Part shown: piece after piece, positions 18,449 to 26,383 of the stretch
Numbering within the stretch: position 1 is the stretch's first letter
Layout of the letters: every line of letters starts with the position of its first letter
Source: Acidimicrobiaceae bacterium
Lineage (GTDB): Bacteria > Actinomycetota > Acidimicrobiia > Acidimicrobiales > Ilumatobacteraceae
NCBI GenBank assembly: GCA_002698945.1
Contig: NZZV01000024.1
Span: 1 to 54,678 of the forward strand
Direction: 5' to 3'
DNA: 54,678 nucleotides
Made by a program: the position numbers and the translations under genes
Notes under the pieces: model-generated
The model's input: the letters and a program-made list of their open reading frames with translations, nothing else
Told to the model about the DNA's origin: nothing
The model's database searches: none

Positions 18449-19390
18449 ATGAGTCGCAGGGTTCGGGTCGACGCGCCGGGTGGGGTTCACCACGTCATGA
18501 ATCGAGGAGTCGATCGAGGCACGGTGTTCTTCGACGACGATGCCCGCCTTGAGTTCGGCCGGCAGCTCGGGGCTGCACACGAGCGGTTCGGCGCCGCAGT
18601 GCTCGCCTACTGCCTGATGGGAAACCACTACCACCTGCTCCTCCGTACCGAGCCGGGAACGATTTCGCCCGTCATGCAGTAGGTCGCAGGCCGATTCGCC
18701 CAGGAGACCAACCGACGCCTCGGTCGCGACGGTCCGCTGTTCCGCGGCCGCTTCCATGCGATTCCGGTGACGACCGATGCGTATCTGCTCGCTGCGTTCA
18801 GGTACATCCACCAGATCGACGTCGTCGGCGTTCGCTCGATCGACCAGTACCGATGGTCGAGCTACCGGACGTACCTCAGGCTGCGCTCCGCCCCGCCGCT
18901 CCTCGACACGACCCTGCTCGACGGCATGCTGGGTGGACCGGAAGCGATGCGAACGTTCCACGAGGTCCAGGGAATGGCCGACCTTGTGCGCGAGGGCGCC
19001 GACCCGGTCGGCACGCTGCGACAACTCATCGATCTGGCGATCGGTGTCGTGGCGCTCGATCTCGAAGATCAGGTGCTGACCGCCCGACTCGATCGGACCG
19101 TCATCCACCTCCTCGACGGGATTCCCGGCATCGATCCGGCCGCTCTCGCCGAACTTCGTGGCACCGGTCGCAGCACCAACGCCAACACGCTTGCACGGCG
19201 GCGAGCAGAAGATCGCCTGGCGAACGACCCGGCCGTCGAGCGGATACTGCGCTTCATCGCCGATCAGCTGGCGCCGTCGGATGAGGTCAGACCCCAACCG
19301 ACGTGTCGGTTGGGGTCTGACCTCAACCGACCCGGCGGACTTCAGGCGGGGGTGTCGTGGGGGAGGTTGGTTCGGGCGGCTCGGAGGTAG
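18449..19390 (+). pseudogene. RAYT-type Y1/HUH transposase interrupted by an in-frame TAG
   Basis: The reading frame starts [20 protein letters not shown] and carries the HUH motif in MGNHYHLLL, typical of REP-associated tyrosine transposases (IS200-like Y1 fold). A single TAG at 18680-18682 (after SPVMQ) interrupts it. The same frame continues without shift through [24 protein letters not shown] and [10 protein letters not shown]. The helix that usually carries the nucleophilic tyrosine reads [10 protein letters not shown] here, with no Tyr; related actinobacterial copies may use another residue, so this is only suggestive. The frame runs through the right-hand REP pair to a stop at 19388-19390, overlapping the 3' end of the nucleotidase gene, so the native C-terminus may have been lost. 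Most likely a decaying element. Confidence 0.85.
19276..19331. repeat. REP-like palindrome, right of the transposase
   Basis: Two 27-nt units (19276-19302 and 19305-19331) face each other across 2 nt, with one mismatch. The long hairpin ends 10 nt from the stop of the minus-strand nucleotidase gene and may also act as its terminator. Confidence 0.88.
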
Positions 19391-20766
19391 GCGAAGGGGG
19401 TGCGGGAGCCGAAGTTGGCGACGCGGCTCGTGTAGACGTCGGCGTACTTCTCCACCTGTCGGGCGAACAGGCTCTTATCGTTGCCGGCACGCATCAGCGG
19501 CCCCCAGGTCCCGTTGCCGAGCGAACCCGAGCGGATCGCCAACGGTGTGATCTTCTCGTCGAGCCGGGCGATCTCGCCGTAGAGCCGATCGATGTCGTCC
19601 GAGCGACGCGATCCGGCGCGAACGGCGTCGAGACGGGCCTGCGAGAGTCGGGTCTCGAGGTCGACCTTCGACAGCATCATGTCGCGCAGCACGGCCTCGT
19701 CGTCGGCGAACCCCACGGCGTCGAGAATCTCGGCTTCGATCTCGCGCAGGATCAGCGCAGTCCGCCATCGGACGAGCGACTTCGTCACGTGGACGTCGCC
19801 GAACAGGTGGTCGCCGACGTACAGGATCTGATCGCCCACCAGGTCGAGACTCTGCTCGACGACGGCGGCGCACCCACCGTGGTACACCTCGCCCACCGCG
19901 TAGGGGCCGTGGTGCGGGATGAACAACCCGCGGTCGGGATCGACCATCCGGAACGATCCGACGTTCGCCTCGAAGAACAGCGGCTTCGCCGCAGCCACGA
20001 CGACGATGTCGAACAGGTCGCGCCACGTGCCGCCGGCGATCTCGTCGGCGACCGCCCGATCGAACGCGTAGCGCATCATCGGCTGGGTGTAGGTCCACTC
20101 GCTGTTCGTGATGAGTAGGAGTCGTTTGCCGGCCAGACGTTGATCGAGCAGGGTGCGGGCGGTTTCGTCGTCGAGGGAACAGAACCGATCCGGGTTGCTG
20201 ATGATCTCCGACTTGAGCGCACCGGTCTGGTGCACCTTGTCGATCGATCCCGATACCAGTCGATACAGCTCGTCGTACCCCATCGGCGCGTGCCGATCGG
20301 TGCTCATCAGCTCGCCGGCGTCGAGGCGATCGACGAGCTGGGCGTACAGCGACGCCTCCGAGATCGAGAACAAGGTGTTGAGGAAACGGAAACGCGGTTC
20401 GGCCAGATCGACCACGACGTCGGAGTAGGCACGGCGCAACTCGTCGAACGACAATTTGGTGGTGCCGTGCGTGCCCTGGATCACGTACCCGAATCGCGTC
20501 GCCTTGAGCAGATTGCCGAGATCGAGGTCGATGACGAGGCCCTGTATGTAGGCGTCGGGCTCGAACGTCAGGCCCTCGACCTTGACGCCGTGGCGACCGA
20601 GTTCGATCCCCGCGTGGGCGAACGCCGCCGCCTCCCACTCTTCCGTGCGATACGGGATCAGGGTGTAGTCCATGTCGTACCCGATCGCCTCGACCGACCG
20701 CAGATTCAGGGTTCGGTTGGCGAACATCCCGCGTTCGGGCGGCAGTGCGGGCAGATCACGACTCAC
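19342..20766 (-). CDS. IG-type HAD-superfamily 5'-nucleotidase
   Basis: 474 residues of the HAD-IG 5'-nucleotidase family, related to eukaryotic cytosolic purine nucleotidase cN-II. Motif I is [16 protein letters not shown] near residue 27, whose first Asp is the phosphorylated nucleophile. Motif II is [11 protein letters not shown] and the acidic motif is [10 protein letters not shown]. The family dephosphorylates IMP, GMP or related nucleotides; the specific substrate is not visible. The GTG at 20766 is preferred because CACACT lies 6 nt upstream; the next in-frame ATG is 13 codons further in, just before FANRTLNL. It is divergent from the fructosamine-kinase-family gene, the two starts being 76 bp apart, and converges on the transposase remnant. 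Confidence 0.9.
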   Translation of the reverse strand: MSRDLPALPPERGMFANRTLNLRSVEAIGYDMDYTLIPYRTEEWEAAAFAHAGIELGRHGVKVEGLTFEPDAYIQGLVIDLDLGNLLKATRFGYVIQGTHGTTKLSFDELRRAYSDVVVDLAEPRFRFLNTLFSISEASLYAQLVDRLDAGELMSTDRHAPMGYDELYRLVSGSIDKVHQTGALKSEIISNPDRFCSLDDETARTLLDQRLAGKRLLLITNSEWTYTQPMMRYAFDRAVADEIAGGTWRDLFDIVVVAAAKPLFFEANVGSFRMVDPDRGLFIPHHGPYAVGEVYHGGCAAVVEQSLDLVGDQILYVGDHLFGDVHVTKSLVRWRTALILREIEAEILDAVGFADDEAVLRDMMLSKVDLETRLSQARLDAVRAGSRRSDDIDRLYGEIARLDEKITPLAIRSGSLGNGTWGPLMRAGNDKSLFARQVEKYADVYTSRVANFGSRTPFAYLRAARTNLPHDTPA

Positions 20767-20772
20767 GGAAGG

Positions 20773-20778
20773 AGTGTG
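20773..20778 (-). promoter_or_regulatory. -10-like box of the nucleotidase gene
   Basis: CACACT on the minus strand, 6 nt before the GTG at 20766. The first base departs from TANNNT. Confidence 0.35.
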
Positions 20779-20830
20779 CCACGTACGCCGCGGATCGGGG
20801 CGCGCCGTTGAGGTCGGCCCTGTCCGCCCG

Positions 20831-20836
20831 TACGGT
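20831..20836 (+). promoter_or_regulatory. -10 box, leaderless promoter of the fructosamine-kinase-family gene
   Basis: TACGGT lies 6 nt before the in-frame GTG at 20843. Confidence 0.5.
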
Positions 20837-20842
20837 GAGCGT

Positions 20843-21727
20843 GTGAGGGACGCCCTGGGAACCGCATTCCGGAGCGAGGTCGTGGAAATGGCACGGCTCG
20901 GAGGCGGCGATGTCGCCGAGTCGTATCGGGTGACGCTGTCGGACGGGCGGACCGTGTTCGCGAAGACGCATCGGGACCCTCCGGCCGCCTTCTTCTCGAC
21001 CGAGGCCGAGGGACTCCGTTGGCTGCGCGAGCCGGGCGAGCTGCCGGTGCCGGAGGTGCTGGCCGTGTCCGACGGGGGTGACGATGTCGGCGGTGACGAT
21101 GAGGGCGGCGCTCCGGCGTTCCTGGCGCTCGAGTGGATCGACGAAGGCGGCCGTCCCGACGACGAGGCCGCATTCGGGCGCTCGCTCGCTCGACTCCACC
21201 GAACCGGACTGCCGAGCTTCGGACGTACCGATCGCCGCACGACCGGCAGCCGAGCGCTGCCGAACGACCCGTGCGACTCGTGGGTCGAGTTCTACCGCGA
21301 CCGGCGGTTGATGCCGCTCCGGCGACTCGCCGCCGATGGCAACGCCCTGCCCGAGCCGACCCTCGACCGACTCGATCTGGTGATCGAGCGCCTCGCCGAG
21401 TTCGGCGGCCCGGCGGAGCCTCCTGCCCGCCTCCACGGCGACCTCTGGGCGGGCAACCGGATCGTCGATCGATCGGGACGCTCCTGGTTGATCGACCCTG
21501 CGGCGCACGGCGGCCACCGCGAGTTCGACCTGGCGATGATGCGGCTGTTCGGCGGCTTCGGCGACGCCGCCTTCGTCGCCTACGACGACGAGTTCCCACT
21601 GGCACCGGGGTGGGAAGCACGCGTCCCGCTCCATCAGTTGGCCCCGCTGACGGTCCACGCCATCAAGTTCGGCGGCGGCTACGCGAATGCCACCGCTCGG
21701 GCACTCGACGCCGTCCTCGCCGCCTGA
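20843..21727 (+). CDS. fructosamine/ketosamine-3-kinase family protein
   Basis: 294 residues. The catalytic loop RLHGDLWAGNRI near residue 198, the metal-binding LIDPAAHGGHREFDLAMM, and the C-terminal LFGGFGDAAFVAYDDEFPL followed by FGGGY are hallmarks of the family. Members phosphorylate ketosamines on glycated proteins or free amino acids, leading to deglycation. Bacterial members may act on ribulosamines or other small substrates. The GTG start is supported by the leaderless -10 and by the N-terminus aligning at the ATP-binding region. The gene is divergent from the nucleotidase and converges on the LuxR-family gene with a 40-nt gap. Confidence 0.9.
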   Translation: MRDALGTAFRSEVVEMARLGGGDVAESYRVTLSDGRTVFAKTHRDPPAAFFSTEAEGLRWLREPGELPVPEVLAVSDGGDDVGGDDEGGAPAFLALEWIDEGGRPDDEAAFGRSLARLHRTGLPSFGRTDRRTTGSRALPNDPCDSWVEFYRDRRLMPLRRLAADGNALPEPTLDRLDLVIERLAEFGGPAEPPARLHGDLWAGNRIVDRSGRSWLIDPAAHGGHREFDLAMMRLFGGFGDAAFVAYDDEFPLAPGWEARVPLHQLAPLTVHAIKFGGGYANATARALDAVLAA

Positions 21728-21767
21728 GGCCGATCAGCTCCGCTTCCCCACCCCGTTCGTTCGACGC

Positions 21768-23597
21768 TCAGCAGCTGTCAGCGACCGTCGGGGCGAGCAC
21801 GGTCGCGAGTTCGGCGCGGCCGGCGATGCCGAGCTTGCGGTAGACGCTGGTGAGTTGTGCCTCCACGGTCTTGCGGCTCACCGAACAACGCTGTGCGATC
21901 TCCACGTTGCCGAGCCCGTCAGCGGCCAGCGCGGCCACTCGCTGCTCGGCCTCGGTCAGCCGACCGCCCGTCCCCGAGGCGGTTCCGCCGGCGGAACCGG
22001 CAGCACCAGCGGATCCGGCAGCGACCAGCTCGTCGCGGATGAGTCGCTCCAGTCGATGGGCGTCGAGGCGCGAGGCGATGGCAAGGCCGGCGCCGAGCTG
22101 CTCGCGGGCGGCGCGCCGCAATCCAGCGCGCCGCAGGCGCGCGCCACGTTCCAAGCTGAGCTGGCACCTGGTCAGGTGCGACGCCGTGCGGGGCAATTGT
22201 TCCAAGGCGACGCGCAGCAGATCCGCTGCGCGCCGATGATCGGGCTCGACCGCCGCTGTCGTCGACGTTGCGATCGCCCGCATCCTCGGGTCGCCGAACG
22301 ACTCGGCCACATCGAGCTGTTCGTCAGCGATGTCGCGCGCCGCCCGCGCGTCGCCCGTCGCCAACATCGACCGGGCCAGACCGTCGCGCCACTCGCAGAT
22401 CACCCCGCGCCCCCCGACGAGCGTGAACGCCCTCGACGCCTCGATCCATGCCTGGATCGCTTCGTCATGGCGGTGCGCAGCGGCGTGGACGCGCGCCAGA
22501 CCGTCGAGGAACCAGCCGTGCATCGGGGTGCCGCCCCACCGCTCCCGATGATCCGCGACATCGCACACCGCCGTGGCCTCGGCCACCTCATCCATCTCGA
22601 GCAGGGCGACGCTCACGACATAGCGCGCCGGCGCATCGGCCAAACGGGTTGCGCCCGGATGAGCCTCGATGAGATCGATCGCTGCGACTCCGTCCGACAG
22701 CGCGGCGCCCAGACGGCCGGCCAGCAGGTGGGCGTGGGCGCGCAGTGGGAGCAGGCTCACGTGCGCAACGAGGTCGTGGTGGTCGTGCGCGTCGGCGAGC
22801 TGCGCATCGAGCAGCGCGACGGCCTCGTCCGCCCGACCGGTCAGCGACAACGCTGCGCCCAGGGGCTCGAAGACCGTCCGGAGCACGGTTGAAGGAAGCG
22901 GTTCAGCCCCGAGGGCTCCGTCGACCAGTCGGCGCACGACGTCAGCAGACATGTCGACACCGAGGGCCACCTCGCCGGCGGCGCTCGCCATCAGCGCCCG
23001 CGTCGGCACGTCGGGGTAGACCGGCGGCCGGTCGAGCAAGGAGGTCAGGCGGGCTGCGACTCCAGCGTGGCGACGTCCGGACAGCAGGGAAGAGGTGGAG
23101 AGCCCGGCGACAATGCGCCCCATCGTTTCGTCATCCACGAGATCCGACGTGGACGGCTCCGAGACGAGTTCGTACGCGGCCTCGAAGTGGTCCCGAGCCG
23201 CCGGGATCAGCCCGGAGGAGTACGTCGCCTCCCCGAGGTCGGCGAGGGCTCGGACGCGATCGGCGGCTTCCAGCTCGCGGATCTGGTCGGCGGCGGTCTC
23301 CCATCGACGGAGTCCGTCCCCACCCGATGCCGCTTCGATACGGCCGAGCTCGATCACGAGACGGACTCGGTCGAGATCGACGGTGGGTGTCGATACGGCG
23401 AGCGCTCGTCGCAGGAGCACGACCGATCGCTCGAACTCGCCGGAACGTGCCGCCTCGTGCGCGGCTCTCGTCAGGACCGGCGCTGCCCAGGGAGCCGGTT
23501 GATCACCCTCGGCCAGCAACCGATCGGCGACGACCGAGGCGCGCTCGCCCCGTTCGAAGAGCTGGCGGGCGCGCAATCCTGCCTCGCTGCACGACAT
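21768..23597 (-). CDS. LuxR-family regulator with helical-repeat sensor region
   Basis: 609 residues. The C-terminal 60 are a LuxR/NarL helix-turn-helix (LTEAEQRVAALAADGLGNVE, then SRKTVEAQLTSVYRKLG). The remaining 540 are alanine-rich helices resembling the TPR section of MalT/LAL regulators, with no receiver domain and no Walker A motif. It looks like a LAL-type regulator that has lost, or never had, the ATPase. The ATG at 23597 is chosen because TAAATT lies 8 nt upstream; the longer upstream reading frame overlaps the lipoprotein gene. Its targets are unknown. It lies 85 nt downstream of the lipoprotein gene on the same strand and has its own promoter. Confidence 0.82.
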   Translation of the reverse strand: MSCSEAGLRARQLFERGERASVVADRLLAEGDQPAPWAAPVLTRAAHEAARSGEFERSVVLLRRALAVSTPTVDLDRVRLVIELGRIEAASGGDGLRRWETAADQIRELEAADRVRALADLGEATYSSGLIPAARDHFEAAYELVSEPSTSDLVDDETMGRIVAGLSTSSLLSGRRHAGVAARLTSLLDRPPVYPDVPTRALMASAAGEVALGVDMSADVVRRLVDGALGAEPLPSTVLRTVFEPLGAALSLTGRADEAVALLDAQLADAHDHHDLVAHVSLLPLRAHAHLLAGRLGAALSDGVAAIDLIEAHPGATRLADAPARYVVSVALLEMDEVAEATAVCDVADHRERWGGTPMHGWFLDGLARVHAAAHRHDEAIQAWIEASRAFTLVGGRGVICEWRDGLARSMLATGDARAARDIADEQLDVAESFGDPRMRAIATSTTAAVEPDHRRAADLLRVALEQLPRTASHLTRCQLSLERGARLRRAGLRRAAREQLGAGLAIASRLDAHRLERLIRDELVAAGSAGAAGSAGGTASGTGGRLTEAEQRVAALAADGLGNVEIAQRCSVSRKTVEAQLTSVYRKLGIAGRAELATVLAPTVADSC

Positions 23598-23605
23598 GGA
23601 CGCCG

Positions 23606-23611
23606 AATTTA
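23606..23611 (-). promoter_or_regulatory. -10 box of the LuxR-family gene
   Basis: TAAATT on the minus strand, 8 nt before the ATG at 23597. It is an unusually AT-rich hexamer for this region. Confidence 0.5.
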
Positions 23612-23682
23612 GGCAACGTGCCGCGCTCCGGCATGGTCGATCCCGACGACGACGCGACCGGTCGCCGCCTCCGCCCTCCCGG

Positions 23683-24306
23683 TCACCCGGCGAGACACAC
23701 CTCCGCTGCGGCAACCGCCTCCTCGTACCCTGTCCCGGCTTCAATGCTGATGAGCGCCGTACCGATGACGCGTTCGACCTCTGCCACATCGGCGAGCTGC
23801 TCGGCGCGCTCGGATGCTTGGGCGGCCGTCTCGAAGAACGACACCCCGCCCGCGAATCCGCTCGACGCCGCGTCGAAGGTGAGACTGTCGATCTGACCGA
23901 ACATCGACAACTGATCAGCACGCTGCTGCTCCGACAACAGATCGGAACTCGCTGACGTCTCGAATCCCGCGTCGGCGAGGCAGCTCGCGACGGTGGAGGG
24001 ATCGAACGTCGTGTCGTCGCCGCCTTCGGTCTCCGGGTCCGACGCGTCGGCGACATCCTCCGACTCGCCGGAGGCGTCGGCCGGGTCGTCGCCGCTCGCG
24101 GCAGCCGTGTCAGGCTGGTCATCGGCGTCGTCGCCGCCGCCGCATCCGCCGACCAACACGAGTGATCCGGCGACGAGGACCGCAACGGTCGATCTCCCAC
24201 CGTGGGGCGGAGCCGTTCGATCACGGCGGGCGACTCGCGACAGATGAGGGAGGGCAGTGCGCAGGACCATTCGGGCAGCCTGACGCGCGACCTGTGGTCT
24301 CCGCAT
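23683..24306 (-). CDS. predicted lipoprotein of unknown function
   Basis: 207 residues. A hydrophobic stretch ends in the lipobox LVGGC (Cys near residue 54), followed by a long Asp/Glu/Ser/Ala-rich linker. A small helical domain of about 110 residues follows, with two cysteines (VASCLADAG near its start and AEVCLAG at the end) that could form a disulfide. The n-region before the lipobox is unusually long. The ATG at 24306 has GGAGG 7 nt upstream and is preferred over the ATG at 24270. No homologue was recognised. It is divergent from a second lipoprotein gene. Confidence 0.75.
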   Translation of the reverse strand: MRRPQVARQAARMVLRTALPHLSRVARRDRTAPPHGGRSTVAVLVAGSLVLVGGCGGGDDADDQPDTAAASGDDPADASGESEDVADASDPETEGGDDTTFDPSTVASCLADAGFETSASSDLLSEQQRADQLSMFGQIDSLTFDAASSGFAGGVSFFETAAQASERAEQLADVAEVERVIGTALISIEAGTGYEEAVAAAEVCLAG

Positions 24307-24313
24307 CAGGGAC

Positions 24314-24318
24314 CCTCC
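24314..24318 (-). promoter_or_regulatory. ribosome-binding site deciding the lipoprotein start
   Basis: GGAGG on the minus strand, 7 nt before the ATG at 24306. It favours the long form with the extended n-region. Confidence 0.6.
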
Positions 24319-24460
24319 CTCGTTCGACCCCGCCGGGCTGCGACCCGGGGGAGGCCGGAGGCGCAGAGGCAGGGATCAGGATCCGGCGCCGCGGCCGGAC
24401 CCCGGGTTCATCGACAACTCGCGACCGACAAATCCCTCGCCTCGTGATGCATTCGTGGGC

Positions 24461-24466
24461 CATGAT
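24461..24466 (+). promoter_or_regulatory. -10-like box of the Thr-rich lipoprotein gene
   Basis: CATGAT lies 7 nt before the ATG at 24474. It is one base away from the TANNNT form. Confidence 0.35.
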
Positions 24467-24473
24467 GGGCGCC

Positions 24474-25232
24474 ATGTCCCGATGGATGGTGGTTCCCGTG
24501 TTGGCGCTCTCGCTCGCTGCGTGCGGCGGCGACGACGGTGACGGCGACGACGTCGGCGGGGCCGCGATCGACTCGGTGAGTACCACCGACGCCGCGACCA
24601 CCGTCCCGGAGTCGACCACGACGACCACGACCACCGTGGCGATCAGCGGCGGCGGGTCGGGTGACACGACGTCGACCGCGGCGCCCACCACCGCTGCATC
24701 GACGACCGTTGCACCGACGACGGCCGCTCCAACGACGACCCTGCCCGAGCCGTCGCCAACGACGACCGCGGCACCGACCGGCGACTGCCTGGTCGGCAAC
24801 TGGGTCATCTCCGACAGCGAGATGAACGCCTTCTACGACACGATCGAGGGCCAGATCGACGCCGGTGACGTCGAGATCTCGATCAGCGGGCAGACACGGC
24901 TCGACTTCACCGCCGATACCTTCCGGTACACGCCTGCGTTCACGCTCACCCTCGATGTGGTCGGCCAGACCGGCGAGGGTGTGACGTCGGGCTCGGTGGG
25001 TGGCACCTACGTCGGCGACGACGGGCTTCTCACCACGACCCTGACCGACAGCAATCTGGACGTGACGGTGACGGTGATGGGTCAGACCTTCAACGGCAGC
25101 GACATGGCGAATGGCATGTTGAACAGCTTCCCGATCATCGACTCGCCCTACACATGCGGCCCGAACCCGACGATCATGTTCAAGACCTCGGTCGATGGTG
25201 TCCGTCACCCGGTGACGCTGACGCCTGCCTGA
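24474..25232 (+). CDS. predicted lipoprotein with Thr/Pro-rich linker
   Basis: 252 residues. The signal peptide MSRWMVVPVLALSLAAC has the lipobox cysteine at position 17. About 80 residues rich in Thr, Ala and Pro form a cell-wall-spanning linker, followed by a compact beta-rich domain starting DCLVGNWVISDSEMNAF and ending TCGPNPTIMF. Its two cysteines could pair. The opening CLVGNW resembles lipocalin-like or META-type barrels, but this is only an impression. In-frame ATGs at 24447, 24462 and 24465 are alternatives. The stop codon abuts that of the convergent MidA-like gene. Confidence 0.8.
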   Translation: MSRWMVVPVLALSLAACGGDDGDGDDVGGAAIDSVSTTDAATTVPESTTTTTTTVAISGGGSGDTTSTAAPTTAASTTVAPTTAAPTTTLPEPSPTTTAAPTGDCLVGNWVISDSEMNAFYDTIEGQIDAGDVEISISGQTRLDFTADTFRYTPAFTLTLDVVGQTGEGVTSGSVGGTYVGDDGLLTTTLTDSNLDVTVTVMGQTFNGSDMANGMLNSFPIIDSPYTCGPNPTIMFKTSVDGVRHPVTLTPA

Positions 25233-25238
25233 TCAGGC
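25227..25238. repeat. 12-nt palindrome containing both convergent stop codons
   Basis: GCCTGATCAGGC is a perfect palindrome. Its central TGATCA holds the stop of the lipoprotein gene on the plus strand and of the MidA-like gene on the minus strand, with no base between them. Confidence 0.9.
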
Positions 25239-26216
25239 GCGCCACTCCAACACGCTGAAGGCACCGAGTCCCGCTGGGTCGAGGAGCGCCTCGGCTTCAC
25301 TGACCCGGCTCCGCATCCGCATCGCGGCGAGATCAGGACGCGCCGCGTGCTCGGCCCAGTACCGCTTGCCCTCCTCGACCAGTTCGGTGAGGCCGTGCAA
25401 CTGGAGCCATTGGGCTTGCGAACGTACGGCGTCCGGCTCGGGGAGCTGGTCGATCGCTACCTCGGTCGTGAGGTCCTGCCGTCCCGGATCCGCGAGGTAG
25501 TGCCCGCCCCGTTCGTGCCCCCGATAGGTGCGGAGCCACTCGCGCCACGGGCGGGCGGCGAGTTCGGCGGTGGTCGGCACGCAGTAGTCGATCGCGACCA
25601 CCGAACCGGCACGGACGAGACTTCGGGCACGATCGATCCATGCGTGAGCCCGGTCGTGCAGCGGTGCCCGAGCACCGTGCGGCGCCGGGACCGGCAGGGT
25701 CGACGGTGACGGATCGAACGGTGCGCTGAGCTGCTCGACCAATCGGCCGTCCGGGAGCCGGACGACGAAGGCTTCACGCCAGCCGCCGTCGAAGACGGCG
25801 AGGCGGAACGGCAGGTTGTCGAGCAGCTCGTTGGCGATGATCACCCCGTCGATCGGATCGTCGGGAAGCTCGGCCAGCGACCGGACACCGCCGGGATGGT
25901 GGTCACGCTGATGACCGGCGATCTCGACGGCGACGTAGGAGAGTGCGTGCCGGCACGCCAGGTCGGCGGCGAGGACGGAGCGGGCGAGCGTGCCCGGGCC
26001 GGCGCCGGCGTCGATCAGGGTGAAGCGATCGGGTCGCCCCAGCCGCTCCCATTCCGCATCGAGGTAGCGGGCGACGACCGCGCCGAACAGCGGCCCGACC
26101 TCGGGCGAGGTGATGAAGTCACCCCGTCGACCCGCCTTGCCACCCCCGGTGTAGAACCCGTCACCCCCGTACAGCGCGAGTTCCATGAACCCGTCGAACC
26201 CCAACGCCTCCGTCAC
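25233..26216 (-). CDS. MidA/NDUFAF7-family SAM-dependent methyltransferase
   Basis: 327 residues matching the PF02636 family. GDFITSPEVGPLFGAVVARY is the family's hallmark N-terminal segment. LIDAGAGPGTLARSVL is the SAM-binding glycine motif, and ANELLDNLPFRL is also conserved. Human NDUFAF7 dimethylates an arginine of NDUFS2, the NuoD homologue, and is required for complex I assembly. Here the gene lies just downstream of nuoN of an 11-subunit complex I operon on the same strand, but across a hairpin and with its own TAGGGT promoter 6 nt before the GTG. NuoD of that operon keeps the HRGYEKL segment in which the target arginine is expected. A complex I role is inference. Confidence 0.88.
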   Translation of the reverse strand: MTEALGFDGFMELALYGGDGFYTGGGKAGRRGDFITSPEVGPLFGAVVARYLDAEWERLGRPDRFTLIDAGAGPGTLARSVLAADLACRHALSYVAVEIAGHQRDHHPGGVRSLAELPDDPIDGVIIANELLDNLPFRLAVFDGGWREAFVVRLPDGRLVEQLSAPFDPSPSTLPVPAPHGARAPLHDRAHAWIDRARSLVRAGSVVAIDYCVPTTAELAARPWREWLRTYRGHERGGHYLADPGRQDLTTEVAIDQLPEPDAVRSQAQWLQLHGLTELVEEGKRYWAEHAARPDLAAMRMRSRVSEAEALLDPAGLGAFSVLEWRA

Positions 26217-26222
26217 GAGATC

Positions 26223-26228
26223 ACCCTA
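26223..26228 (-). promoter_or_regulatory. -10 box, leaderless promoter of the MidA-like gene
   Basis: TAGGGT on the minus strand, 6 nt before the GTG at 26216. Confidence 0.5.
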
Positions 26229-26323
26229 CGACGGACGGTGTCCGACCCGGCAACAGGTGCGTGAGCAAGTGCCGATGCGGAGCTGAGCGGATCAGATCGT
26301 TCGAATGCAAGGCGCGATGAGCC

Positions 26324-26345
26324 CCGTCGGCCTTTCGGCCGACGG
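26324..26345 (-). terminator. hairpin after nuoN of complex I operon 1
   Basis: CCGTCGGCC (26324-26332) and GGCCGACGG (26337-26345) form a 9-bp stem with a TTTC loop, about 40 nt past the nuoN stop. There is no T-tract, so it may be only an attenuating or stabilising hairpin. Confidence 0.6.
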
Positions 26346-26383
26346 CGGCGAGGCGGAACGCAGCAGTCGGGCGATCTGGCCGC

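Noticed and set aside
18680-18682. Programmed TAG readthrough (or pyrrolysine) in the transposase
   Set aside because: No stem-loop or other recoding signal is evident downstream, and a bacterial HUH transposase has no known need for it. A nonsense mutation in a decaying element is simpler.
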